A stretch of DNA of 64,000 nucleotides from Streptomyces natalensis ATCC 27448 (lineage in GTDB: Bacteria; Actinomycetota; Actinomycetes; Streptomycetales; Streptomycetaceae), in contig NZ_JRKI01000003.1 of assembly GCF_000935125.1 (NCBI RefSeq), forward strand, positions 1 to 64,000. Reading direction: 5' to 3'. The notes under the pieces are model-generated. The model had not been told where the DNA came from, searched no databases, and saw nothing but the letters and a program-made list of their open reading frames with translations. The position numbers and the translations under genes are program-made. Shown here piece by piece: positions 48,101-55,369 of this stretch. The stretch's first letter is position 1. Each line of letters starts with the position of its first letter.

Positions 48101-48945
48101 AGATAGAGGCCACTTATCCGGCCTCCTTCCGTTGCGATCTTCAGGTGGCAACCGGCGCCGTGCTGGATATCCGTAGGAGTGCCGTCAGCGGCATACCCGA
48201 AGACAAGGAAGTTCCCGTTACGGTCGGAGATCTCATCCAACAAGGCCACGGATTCGCTGTGACCGCTGAAGCACCATGTGATTCCGCTGGCTGGATCGCT
48301 AATGACGTAGCCGTCATCATCCGTGCGCTCCAGGGGCCAGCGCGGCCCCTCAGAGGGCAGCACCGAGGTGCCGTCTTGTGGGTGGGGATAGGCCAACAGC
48401 AGGCCGTCCTCATGGACGAAGATAAGGCCCTGCGGGTCGATTTCCAGACGCTGGTCTGCCGTGCTCGTCCACGAGGGCCCGAACCATTTGCCAGCGCGGT
48501 ATCCGGACTCGACGCGCCGACGGAACACCAGTGGGAGTGCACCGGGCAGCTCTACGTCAGTCTGAGGCAGGTACATCTTCCCGGTCGCCAGGTCGATGGG
48601 GTCGGTGCCGTTGGAACAGACACTGTCCTGGGTCCGGCTGTTGCCATGAGGATCGCCGTCGGTTGCTTGACGAGCCGGCCCCTTGGACCCGCTGACGCCC
48701 TTCGCGCCTGGCCCCTTAGCACCGCTGTTGTTCGGCGCTTTGAGATCCTTCTTCCCGTCCTTGCCGAGGCCCTTGAAGTGGTCAGAAAGGCCCTTGTCGT
48801 TCTCCGCATGGTGGGTGGCGACCTTCTTCATCCGCTGGCCTGTCCCGTGGTACAGGCCCTCGACCGCCTTTCCCGCGTCCTTGCCGAGGGTCTTGCCCAG
48901 CTTCTCGGCCGCGTGCTCCAGCGCCTTGACGATCGGATTGCTCAT
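45151..48945 (-). CDS. Rhs/YD-repeat polymorphic toxin with a C-terminal ART-like tip
   Basis: 1264 residues from ATG 48945, overlapping the preceding gene (ATGA). A Lys/Gly-rich head (MSNPIVKALEHAAEKLGKTL) leads to a DUF6531-type region (SNGTDPIDLATGKMYLPQTD) and about 15-20 YD repeats (YTYDPVGRLI, YSYDAELQLVKVTNAQGF). The core ends RYYDPETARYITTDPLGL, then NPQTWADPLGL. The final about 125 residues are the toxin: GEMYIYRAVLPGELGDIM, GMGQESKYFSETPEGAAAYA, QPYTLTRAVIRRDVIPPENY, ESPFILNSDQLRHAGRVRVI. The strand pattern with YRAV and KYFSETPE is reminiscent of small ADP-ribosyltransferase toxins. No signal peptide is seen; the upstream WXG-like gene suggests type VII-like export. Confidence 0.88.
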   Translation of the reverse strand: MSNPIVKALEHAAEKLGKTLGKDAGKAVEGLYHGTGQRMKKVATHHAENDKGLSDHFKGLGKDGKKDLKAPNNSGAKGPGAKGVSGSKGPARQATDGDPHGNSRTQDSVCSNGTDPIDLATGKMYLPQTDVELPGALPLVFRRRVESGYRAGKWFGPSWTSTADQRLEIDPQGLIFVHEDGLLLAYPHPQDGTSVLPSEGPRWPLERTDDDGYVISDPASGITWCFSGHSESVALLDEISDRNGNFLVFGYAADGTPTDIQHGAGCHLKIATEGGRISGLYLAGASPEEGDQLLATYGYENGNLTAVANSSGSPLQFSYDQLNRVESWTDSNNSSYHYTYDDQDRCVAESGEAGHMSLRIDYGEPDEATGLRVTTTTSGSGHIQQFHINRANQVVAEIDAAGGVTRTERDRYNRLLSTTDPLGRTTSFTYDEAGNTASATRPDGCTATVAYNDLNLPVQIVGPNGGTWRYSYDEHGNRTSVTDPSGASTQYTYDGRGNLSAVTDALGNVTRIECNRAGLPVVETNPQGATTRYERDSFGRITAVIDPLGATTQLVWTVEGKLAARIKPDGARESWAYDAEGNCTSHVDAIGGVTQYTYTHFDKLATKTSPDGARITYSYDAELQLVKVTNAQGFTWTYTYDPVGRLISETDFDGSTITYSYDAAGQLSSRTNALGQTITYGHDVLGQVTEKALNGVRTTFAYDSAGHLVHAVSPDATMTLERDVMGRVVSETTNGRTLAHTYDILGHRTSRRTPMGTESHWRYDAVGNPIQLTASGRDMTFRHDAAGHEIGRHLGDDISFDSAWGPAGRLISQTVKTSSLTLQQRHYTYRPDGHLTALEDSLSGTHRFDVDEVGRVTGVHAHNWTESYAYDEAGNQISADWPAKHPGAEARGPRTVAGTRVGQAGNVRYEHDAQGRITLRQKTRLSRRPDTWRYEWDGEDRLFAVTTPDGTRWRYVYDPLGRRIAKRRLTAAGETAEETVFTWDGANLAEQTTTSPTHKYPVTLTWDHDGLRPLTQTERITAPNASQEDVDQRFFAIVTDLVGTPTELVDLRGEIAWRTRSTLWGTTTWTSSSTAYTPLRFPGQYFDAETGLHYNFHRYYDPETARYITTDPLGLTPAPNPATYVPNPQTWADPLGLAPEEGCSDRLKPGEMYIYRAVLPGELGDIMGPANRRYRNGMGQESKYFSETPEGAAAYARGAYRDFAKYDGYQPYTLTRAVIRRDVIPPENYLHHLADEGVESPFILNSDQLRHAGRVRVIPSMPHR

Positions 48946-49673
48946 TCGAAGCTCGCCCCCGCGGCCTTGGTCTGGAATTCGGCGGCGTGGCCGGCCACCG
49001 TCCGTGCATGTGCGTGCAGCTTCTCCGCGCGTGCTTGGAGCGCCTCCGGGTGGATGGAGAAGCTCTCCCCAGCACGGCCCCCGCCGCCTGCGGAGACGCC
49101 GAGGGCGGACTCCGCGGCCTGGAAGACCAGACCACCCACCGCCTTGCCCACCGTCTCTATGAGGGGATCGACGGCCGCCTCGATGACCTGGCCGATGATG
49201 TACTGCTCCAGCTGCTGGACCAGGTAGTCCATGAGCTTCTCGGCGGCCTCGATGACCAGCGCCTCGGCGGCTTCGGCGAGGCCGAGGGTGGCGACGGCCG
49301 CGGCCTGGTCGGCGACGAACGTGATGGCCAGAACGGTCAGTTCGGCAATCGCCTCCACCTTCATCGCCACGATCGTGTCCGCAGCGATGTCCAACGCATC
49401 GGCCACCACATGACAGGCGTTGACTAGCTCGGTCATATGGCTGTCGGACATCTGGCCCCATTTGGCCAGCAGCGCCTCGTATGACGCGCCCTGGTAGACG
49501 TCTTCGAGCTGCTTGATCGTGCTGGTGGATTCCCTGTGGGTGTCATCCACCTTCTGCGCGAAATCCCGTACATGGGACCCGAATTCGCGGACCTTGTCCT
49601 CGTTGATGTCCGGCCAGTTCACCCCGATGAACTGGAGGAACGACACCACTTGACCGGGCAGTTCGATCGCCAT
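48942..49673 (-). CDS. WXG100/LXG-like helical protein, export partner of the Rhs toxin
   Basis: 243 residues from ATG 49673 after GGGGGGAG; the open frame extends 12 codons upstream. It is entirely helical: VNWPDINEDKVREFGSHVRD, YQGASYEALLAKWGQMSDSH (W-G turn as in WXG100 helical hairpins), then an Ala-rich hydrophobic middle (LTVLAITFVADQAAAVATLG) and a last helix with ALQARAEKLHAHARTVAGHA. Genes like this precede Rhs or LXG toxins in streptomycetes and are thought to help delivery. Coupling through a 4-bp overlap supports that. No strict WxG is present. Confidence 0.8.
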   Translation of the reverse strand: MAIELPGQVVSFLQFIGVNWPDINEDKVREFGSHVRDFAQKVDDTHRESTSTIKQLEDVYQGASYEALLAKWGQMSDSHMTELVNACHVVADALDIAADTIVAMKVEAIAELTVLAITFVADQAAAVATLGLAEAAEALVIEAAEKLMDYLVQQLEQYIIGQVIEAAVDPLIETVGKAVGGLVFQAAESALGVSAGGGGRAGESFSIHPEALQARAEKLHAHARTVAGHAAEFQTKAAGASFE

Positions 49674-49689
49674 ACTGCTCCCCCCTCGG

Positions 49690-49785
49690 CAACGCTCGCG
49701 ACAGCCCATCAGACATTATTCAAGGGAACGTAAAGAAATCACAAATATATACCCCTCAAATGGTCATTAGTACGTCTAGTGGCGG
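49690..49785 (-). promoter_or_regulatory. AT-rich candidate promoter for the toxin operon
   Basis: The stretch 49705-49770 contains TATATATTTG, TTGAGG and several A/T runs on the minus strand, in contrast to the GC-rich surroundings. It sits directly upstream of the WXG-like gene, so it is the obvious promoter for the three-gene toxin operon. AT-rich promoters of mobile genes are often silenced by Lsr2-type proteins. Confidence 0.45.
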
Positions 49786-49809
49786 GATCCCTGTTCGCTC
49801 TCACTGATC

Positions 49810-50598
49810 TCACGACGGTCCGCGCCACGGCTGCATCCCGTTGCCGACAACCGCGCAGCCGGCTCTTCGCAACACTCCGCACGTCCTCAGGGCGATGGCC
49901 AACCCGCGTGCCAGGACAAGTAGTTCTCGGGAAGTTGCCTTATACCCGTCGAGTCGATAGGTCACGTGAGCGAGAAGCTCGTACGCCATGCCGAGCTGCA
50001 AGCGCTCGATGTCATCAGCTATGCGCGAGACGTATTCCCCTCCATCGCCCAGGAAAGAGCAGGGCTTCCCGTCGATGCCCGCCCAGGACAACGGCCGGGC
50101 AGTGGCGGACCGCGACCCACTCACGCGACGACCTCCAGCCCGTCGATCCGCTCGTACGCGATGAGGTACGGGCGGACGAGGTCGGTGCCCTCGCCCTGGT
50201 GATGCTGCCAGCCGCACACTCCAGTAGTCATCCAAGGACAGCTCACACCAGACAGCCTTGCCACCGCCCGGTGTGCGGCTCGATCCCCAGGACGAGGAAA
50301 TCGCGGCGATGACCAAGATGCCGCGGCTGGTCCCGGTGGCCGGCCCAGCCTGCCGCCGACTCGGCAGGTGGTCGTCCCCGTCCGTTGCCTTGACAATCAG
50401 CCGGCGGTCGGTGCGGCGCAGCCGGAGGCACATAGGCGGGGCTCCGTGCAGGAGAGCATTCGTCACTAGCTCGCTGGCAGCCAGGAGGCCGAAGTCACAC
50501 GCATCAGCGGGAGGTGCCATGAAGGAGAGCACGCTCTGGGCGAAGCCCTGGCTCGTGGGGCGGTCCCATGTCACCGAGGAGTTCCAGCGCTGCGTCAT
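49810..50598 (-). CDS. HATPase_c regulator (RsbW-like) joined in frame to a second module
   Basis: 262 codons. Residues 1-125 form a GHKL ATP-binding domain of the anti-sigma-kinase type with FGLLAASELVTNALLHG (N-box), VKATDGDD and GTSRGILVIAAISSSWG. Beyond LSLDDYW the frame is not family-like, and another frame ends DLVRPYLIAYERIDGLEVVA at 50121, the tail of some other gene. From GTG 50124, overlapping that stop, residues with CSFLGDGGEYVSRIADDIER and LARGLAIALRTCGVLRRA form a separate small helical protein of a kind common beside such ATPases. The single ORF is therefore probably a mosaic of two or three genes. Confidence 0.55.
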   Translation of the reverse strand: MTQRWNSSVTWDRPTSQGFAQSVLSFMAPPADACDFGLLAASELVTNALLHGAPPMCLRLRRTDRRLIVKATDGDDHLPSRRQAGPATGTSRGILVIAAISSSWGSSRTPGGGKAVWCELSLDDYWSVRLAASPGRGHRPRPPVPHRVRADRRAGGRRVSGSRSATARPLSWAGIDGKPCSFLGDGGEYVSRIADDIERLQLGMAYELLAHVTYRLDGYKATSRELLVLARGLAIALRTCGVLRRAGCAVVGNGMQPWRGPS

Positions 50599-50639
50599 GG
50601 AAGAGCTCGGCGTCCGTGCTGCTGCGGATGAGGGGCTGG

Positions 50640-50890
50640 AGGACCGTCACTGCGACGTCGTCGTGGTCGGCATCAGCACCCAGGCCCGTATGAGGCGGTC
50701 GTAGATGATGTCGGGGGTGCCCCGGTGCCAGCGAGGGCACGCTCCAGTGCAGCCACGCCTTCGACGATGTCCGACGGGCTCGGTGGCCCGGTGCACAGTG
50801 CCGTCGATGTCGCGAGCCAGGATCGGCAGGTGCCCTGTGGAGGCATAAGTGAGCGACAACGATCCATGGGCGGTGAATGAAGTGAGTCTC
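50640..50890 (-). pseudogene. PP2C / SpoIIE-type phosphatase C-terminal remnant
   Basis: Read across three frames, the minus strand gives HGSLSLTYASTGHLPILARD, IVEGVAALERALAGTGAP and GADADHDDVAVTVLQPLI. These are consecutive parts of a SpoIIE-like phosphatase ending, including the DD metal motif. At least two frameshifts break it. Such phosphatases normally act with RsbW-like ATPases such as the neighbouring gene. Confidence 0.6.
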
Positions 50891-51321
50891 TTCCTCGCGC
50901 CCGGCGAATGGGACGTCAAGGGCGAACCGAACCCGGATTCGCCAGGCACATGGGCCCCGTCGTCCTCCTTACAAGGGGGCTTCGGGGAACTGAGCAGCAG
51001 GGGCCCTTCCGCCGCCCACTGATCGGCACCGTTATGGCCGGCCGCCCTCGGCGGACACGTGATCGCCTTCGCCACTGCATGGCCGCTTTTACCAAGAGCG
51101 AAGGCGTTAGCACTATCGCCCCGGAAGGCGCCGACAGCTCGTGGGCACAGCGCCACCAATGCGCCGCCAAAGCAACGCTGACCAGCAAATACCGACCCCA
51201 AGGTCTGGTCTCAGTTCTGGTCTCATTCACCCCCGTTCATGACCGTCCAGCACCCGCCCGACCCCTCACTCCGCCGCAGGTCAGAACGTTCCCGCACCCT
51301 CCCGAACCCCCAGACGAACAT
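50891..51321. other. Right end of the island without recognisable genes
   Basis: About 430 bp between the phosphatase remnant and the right attachment repeat. Open frames occur on both strands but none has motifs or a convincing start. Confidence 0.4.
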
Positions 51322-51375
51322 TTGGAAAGCGTGTTGGGGGCAACCCCTCACGAGTTCGAATCTCGTATCCTCCGC
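51322..51375 (+). repeat. Right attachment-site repeat (3' part of tRNA-Ser)
   Basis: The 54 bp are identical to 43920-43973, from the anticodon loop to the first C of the CCA. There is no 5' half of a tRNA before it, so it is not a gene. It marks the right end of the island. Confidence 0.92.
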
Positions 51376-51395
51376 ACTCGCCCAGTAGGGCAGAC

Positions 51396-51428
51396 GCAGG
51401 GCCCGACCGGATACCGGTCGGGCCCTGC
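51396..51428. terminator. Perfect 15-bp hairpin beyond the right attachment repeat
   Basis: GCAGGGCCCGACCGG (51396-51410) and CCGGTCGGGCCCTGC (51414-51428) pair around ATA. It is probably the original chromosomal terminator of tRNA-Ser, now separated from the gene by the island. Confidence 0.75.
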
Positions 51429-51588
51429 TTCGTAGTCCGGTCTCAGTTTTGATCTCAGCTGTTCCTGGCGGCGCGACGCGACCGCGGTGCCAAGTACTGG
51501 GCCACGCCACCCACGTTGACGATGTGGTCCGCGTCACGAACAGCCACAGGCGGCGCGGCGCGCCGGCCAAGCCGGCGGACCCCGACAC

Positions 51589-51650
51589 GACTACGTCGAG
51601 ATCACCGACCTCCCCGGAGGCGGCATGGCCGTGCGGGACTTGACGCTTTC
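51589..51650 (+). pseudogene. DUF397-like fragment
   Basis: A short frame reads DYVEITDLPGGGMAVRDL, resembling the conserved core of DUF397 proteins, small partners of XRE regulators in streptomycetes. No start, upstream part or normal end is present. The region 51430-52060 around it contains no other recognisable gene. Confidence 0.4.
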
Positions 51651-52064
51651 TTCTGGATCAGGCCGAGACCGCCCCGCCACCGGCTCGCGCGCGGTGCGGC
51701 TCGGCCTGTCAGTGACGCCGGTGACGGTCCAGTGCCAATCCTTCCGTCCACAGGCCGTGGTTTCCGTCCCGTTCCGAGCATGCGGACCCGCGATTAGCCC
51801 CGGCCCCCGGCATCGGCGGGATCATCGCCGAGCAGGACGCGGCCGGGTGTCTGCCGGTACGCCCCCCAGGCAGTGGCCGAAAACCTCCGACCGGTGGGCT
51901 GATCACCGCTGGTCGGCGGATGTCGTCGTCCTGCCAAGCAGGGGCAGCATGACCGGCGCCGCTGAAAGAGCGCGCGACGAACGACGGCGCGCGCCCGATC
52001 GGGGCACGGAACGGGGCCGTTGACGTGTGGCCCCTCGACGGCCCCACTTCAAGGAGAAACGCAC

Positions 52065-52628
52065 GTGAATCGTCAGGGCATTCGCATGGCCGCCGTCACG
52101 GTCGGCGCCGCCGTCTTCCTCGGGGTCACCGGGCCGATGGCGTCGGCCACCGAGGCAACCCACGCCCGGATCTCGGCCGAACACACCGCGGCGGTCCAGG
52201 TCGCGGACGCCACGGGGGCACCGCAGATCAAGGAGGACGGTCTTGACCAGCGGCTCGCCGCACTCCCGCACGACAGAACGGCCAAACAGGTTGTCGCCGC
52301 GATGTATCCGGACGATCCGGCGGCTCAGCGCGAGGCCCTGGCGCACCTCGGCGGCGCCCCTCAGGCAGCCAAGGGTGGGGACGGCCGGCTGATACAGGCG
52401 AAGGGCTTCTGGGGGGATGCCTGGAAGTACACCAAGTGCGTCGCGGCGGTTGGTGCCGCGTTCATCCCCGCGACCAAGGGCTACAAGGCGATCAAGGGCC
52501 TCGGTGGAGTAGCGCAGGCGGCGAAGCTCCTGGTCAAGGCTGGCAGCATGGCCGAGTTCAAGCAGGCCGCAGGGAACGCTGCTTTGGACATCCTGGGCAT
52601 CTCGGCCATTGAGAGCAACTGTTTCTGA
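52065..52628 (+). CDS. Secreted protein of unknown function
   Basis: 187 residues from GTG 52065 after AAGGAG. A Sec signal peptide is clear (MAAVTVGAAVFLGVTGPMAS, cleavage near ATEA). The mature part has a charged middle with DRTAKQVVAAMYPDDPAAQR and a C-terminal amphipathic/hydrophobic region with two Cys: WKYTKCVAAVGAAFIPATKG, YKAIKGLGGVAQAAKLLVKA, ILGISAIESNCF. The cationic, helix-prone tail with a terminal Cys recalls bacteriocin-like or surface-active proteins, but I do not recognise the family. The small helical protein gene follows 54 bp downstream. Confidence 0.72.
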   Translation: MNRQGIRMAAVTVGAAVFLGVTGPMASATEATHARISAEHTAAVQVADATGAPQIKEDGLDQRLAALPHDRTAKQVVAAMYPDDPAAQREALAHLGGAPQAAKGGDGRLIQAKGFWGDAWKYTKCVAAVGAAFIPATKGYKAIKGLGGVAQAAKLLVKAGSMAEFKQAAGNAALDILGISAIESNCF

Positions 52629-52682
52629 GCAAGATGCCCGTACATCCGGTACATGAAGAGCTGAGAGTGGCAAGGAGGCGCA

Positions 52683-53012
52683 ATGTTCTCTTCGGGCAAG
52701 GCACAGCAGGAACCGGTGGTCGTCGTACGTGACAGCCGGGAGGTCCTGGCACGGCTGCGCCAGGCGCTGGAGTCCGCCGACCCGGCGGAGCGCTCAGGCA
52801 TGGAACGTGCCCTGGAGATCGCGGAGGCCACCGCTGCCCTGGCTGATGAGCAGGTGCGCCGGGCCTGGGTGCGCGGCATCCTCGAGGCCGCGGGGGCCAA
52901 TGTCGAGCGGGACCTGGAAGCTGCGGTGAAGTCGCTGCGGCAGGCTGTTCCCAGCCTGTCGCTCACGGCCGCCTACCAACTCGTCAAGGACGTCGCGGAC
53001 CACGCGGCCTAA
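52683..53012 (+). CDS. Small helical protein of unknown function
   Basis: 109 residues after a good AAGGAGGCG ribosome site. It is highly charged and helical (VLARLRQALESADPAERSGM, VERDLEAAVKSLRQAVPSLS), with no signal peptide or membrane segment. It may be the cytosolic partner of the secreted protein upstream. Its stop overlaps the convergent histidine kinase stop by 4 bp. Confidence 0.65.
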   Translation: MFSSGKAQQEPVVVVRDSREVLARLRQALESADPAERSGMERALEIAEATAALADEQVRRAWVRGILEAAGANVERDLEAAVKSLRQAVPSLSLTAAYQLVKDVADHAA

Positions 53013-54157
53013 GGGGACAGCGGTACCACGAGGCGTACCGAGAATCCCCCGTCGCCGTCAGGACCTGCCGAGAGCGTTCCCCCGATCAGTGCGGAGCGTT
53101 CGCGCAGCCCGACGAGCCCGTGGCCGCCGCCGGGTAGCTCCAGCGGCGTGCCGGTCGGCCGGGCGTTCGACACGTTGACTCGGAGCGTGTCGGACGCCCT
53201 GTCCACCGTCACCGTCGTCGGAGCCCCGGGGGCGTGCTTGCGGACGTTGGTGAGAGCCTCCTGGACGGTGCGGAAGGCGGTGCGCTCCACGGCTTCGGGC
53301 AGCGAGCGGCCCGACAGGCCGCGAAGGTCAACGGTCGCCTCCACACCTGACTCGGCGACCAGGCGGGGGATGTCCCGCATGCGGGGCCGCGGCGCGAGCT
53401 CCGGTGGCCCGGCGTCCGAGGACCGCAGGAGAAGGATCATGGTGCGCAGCTCCTCCAGCGTCGCCACGGCAAGCTCCCGCAGGGTGCCCGCAGTGTGCCG
53501 GGTCCGGTCATCGACTGCGGTGACTTGGAGCGCGCCGGCCTGCACCGCGATCAGCCCGGCCTGGTGGGCGACCACGTCGTGCATCTCCCGCGCGAGCCGG
53601 GCCCGCTCCCGGGCGATGACGGACTCGGCGTACAGCCTTCGCTCCTCGTGCCGGACGGCGGCCAGCTCTGTCACGCGCGCCGACAGCTCCGCCCGTGTGA
53701 GCGCAAGCAACCCCAGGACCGTGGAACCCACGCCGAGCATCGCCGAGTAGATGAGATGCTCCGCAATGGCTTCCAGCGCCATGCCGGCGAGGGCACGAGG
53801 GGGCCAGGGCACGAAACTGCCGGCGACCACGGCCGTGCAAGCGGCCCATACCTGCCGGTCCGGCCCGCGCCGCCGGGCGAGCGTGGCCTGCGCGACCATG
53901 GCAGCGATCAAGGACGTACCCACGAACAGGCCCGGCAGCGTCAGCAGGAGCGTAAGTCGTGGGTGGCGTCGACGCAGCAGCAGGACAGCGGACGCGGCCA
54001 GCGACAGCACGGACGTGCAGTCCCACACCGTGGGAGGGCCCAGACACAGGCCCAGACAGGAGTCGGCGCCTGCGAGCGCGACCAGACCGGCATCAAGGAG
54101 TCCGCGCCGGACGCGGGCGGGAAGCCGGCGCCTGACGAGTGGGGCCCGCATGATCAT
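53009..54157 (-). CDS. NarL-type sensor histidine kinase
   Basis: 382 residues. About four to five membrane segments occupy residues 18-155 (LSLAASAVLLLRRRHPRLTL, LLTLPGLFVGTSLIAAMVAQ), then HisKA_3 with the phospho-His in ARLAREMHDVVAHQAGLIAV and a HATPase domain with RTVQEALTNVRKHAPGA (N-box) and GGGHGLVGLRERSALIGGTL (G-box). It overlaps the downstream response regulator gene by 4 bp (ATGA), so they form a two-component pair. The stimulus is unknown. Confidence 0.92.
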   Translation of the reverse strand: MIMRAPLVRRRLPARVRRGLLDAGLVALAGADSCLGLCLGPPTVWDCTSVLSLAASAVLLLRRRHPRLTLLLTLPGLFVGTSLIAAMVAQATLARRRGPDRQVWAACTAVVAGSFVPWPPRALAGMALEAIAEHLIYSAMLGVGSTVLGLLALTRAELSARVTELAAVRHEERRLYAESVIARERARLAREMHDVVAHQAGLIAVQAGALQVTAVDDRTRHTAGTLRELAVATLEELRTMILLLRSSDAGPPELAPRPRMRDIPRLVAESGVEATVDLRGLSGRSLPEAVERTAFRTVQEALTNVRKHAPGAPTTVTVDRASDTLRVNVSNARPTGTPLELPGGGHGLVGLRERSALIGGTLSAGPDGDGGFSVRLVVPLSP

Positions 54158-54879
54158 CCGTACTTGCCCACGTCACCGAGGTCACCTACCAGGCCGGCCC
54201 GCTCAGCGAGCACGGCGGCCTGTACCCGGTTGGCCACATCGAGCTTGGTGAACACCGCGCTCAGATGGTCCTTCACCGTCGCCGCTGCGAGGTGCAAACG
54301 TGCGGCGATCTCCTGGTTGGTCATCCCTGAGCCCACGAAGCCGAGGATGTCCCGTTCCCGCGGGGAGAGCGTGTCGAGGACCAGGACTGCGTCCGTGGCC
54401 TCCAGGAGGGCGGCCCCAGAGGTGCCGTGCACAGCGTCCGCTGCGCGAGCGGCCGGGCCGCCGTCGGCATGACGCAGGCGTGCGACCACCGAAGCGGAGA
54501 GACATCCGGCGCCGGTCGCCACTGCCCTGACCGACCGTATGAGCTGGTCAGGGGCGGTGTCCTTGAGCAGGAACCCGCCCGCGCCGAGAGCCAGCGCCTC
54601 TCCAAGGTAGGCGTCCGTATCGAACGTGGTCAGCATCGCGACGTGCGGGGGAGACGGCCACTCCTGTAGCCGGCGCAGGATCGTCAGGCCGTCGACGTGC
54701 GGCATCGTGATGTCAAGCAGGACTACGTCAGGCCGGTGTTCTGTGATCGCGGTCAGTGCCGCCTCACCGGCAACGGCCGCCACCACGCACAGGTCCGGGG
54801 CGGTATTGAGGATCATGGTGAGCCCGGATCGGATCAGTTCCTCGTCATCGACGACGAGCACGCGTATGTCTTCTTGCAT
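54154..54879 (-). CDS. LuxR/NarL-family response regulator
   Basis: 241 residues from ATG 54879; an ATG at 54927 would add 16 residues of weak similarity. The receiver domain has VLVVDDEELIRSGL, the phospho-Asp in DVVLLDITMPHVDGLTILRR and GAGGFLLKDTAP. The C-terminal LuxR HTH is LSPRERDILGFVGSGMTNQE then IAARLHLAAATVKDHLSAVF. A longer than usual linker of about 55 residues joins the domains. It pairs with the kinase at 53009-54157. Confidence 0.92.
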   Translation of the reverse strand: MQEDIRVLVVDDEELIRSGLTMILNTAPDLCVVAAVAGEAALTAITEHRPDVVLLDITMPHVDGLTILRRLQEWPSPPHVAMLTTFDTDAYLGEALALGAGGFLLKDTAPDQLIRSVRAVATGAGCLSASVVARLRHADGGPAARAADAVHGTSGAALLEATDAVLVLDTLSPRERDILGFVGSGMTNQEIAARLHLAAATVKDHLSAVFTKLDVANRVQAAVLAERAGLVGDLGDVGKYG

Positions 54880-55369
54880 GTCTTTTGTCTTGTTGCGTGT
54901 CTTCTCGCGAGGGACACCGAAGATCATTTCTCACGGTTTGGGCGCCTCCGCGACGATACATGCCCGTAGTGACCGGTTCGGCTCGGCGTGTCAGACGAGG
55001 GATCGCCGGCTTGGGTTCCCAGATGTATGACGAGTCACGATGACCCCCGCGAGATCCCCCCGGCCGCGCCTACAAGAAGGTCGCTGGGCGCGGCGCGAAG
55101 CACCACTGGGGTCTGTCCCACACCCGACCCCTGAGCAGGCAGAACGGACCCGTCTTGGCCTCAGGCGCCTCGCCGCGACGTAGGTCACACCAGGAACGGC
55201 CTCCGTCTCGGCAACGTCATGTGGTGGGGGGCCACCATGACCTCGGCTACGCGGACGACGGCGAACTCGACGTTGTCACCGGCAGCGGATTCGGCTCGCT
55301 CGGCCGTCGGAAGAGGACAGCTATGGTGGCGATTCGACGTGAAAGGGACGAAGCCGACGGAGGCAGGGT
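54880..55369. other. Intergenic region between divergent regulator and kinase genes
   Basis: About 490 bp. It must contain the promoters for the two-component operon and the Ser/Thr kinase. I see no gene; the section 54885-54960 is AT-richer, with tcttgcatgtcttttgtctt. Confidence 0.45.

Larger units (their letters stand above)
43974..51321. mobile_element. 7.4-kb tRNA-Ser-borne island carrying an Rhs toxin cassette
   Basis: The interval between the two 54-bp repeats contains, in order, a hairpin, an integrase 3' remnant, a putative immunity gene, an Rhs toxin gene, a WXG-like gene (all minus strand), an ATP-binding regulator and a PP2C remnant. The integrase is next to the attachment site, as usual, but lacks its N-terminal half, so the island is probably no longer self-mobile. 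The interior has AT-richer patches (49.7 kb) unlike the host background. Chromosomal housekeeping genes lie to the left. Confidence 0.85.

Noticed and set aside
43974..51321. Prophage or self-transferable ICE
   Set aside because: No structural phage genes, replication initiator, excisionase or transfer protein is visible, and the integrase is truncated.
51223..51588. Open frame reading AEDTRFELVRGCPQHAFQ on the minus strand
   Set aside because: This is the familiar antisense translation of a tRNA-Ser 3' end; here it comes from the attachment repeat. The same occurs at 43.9 kb.
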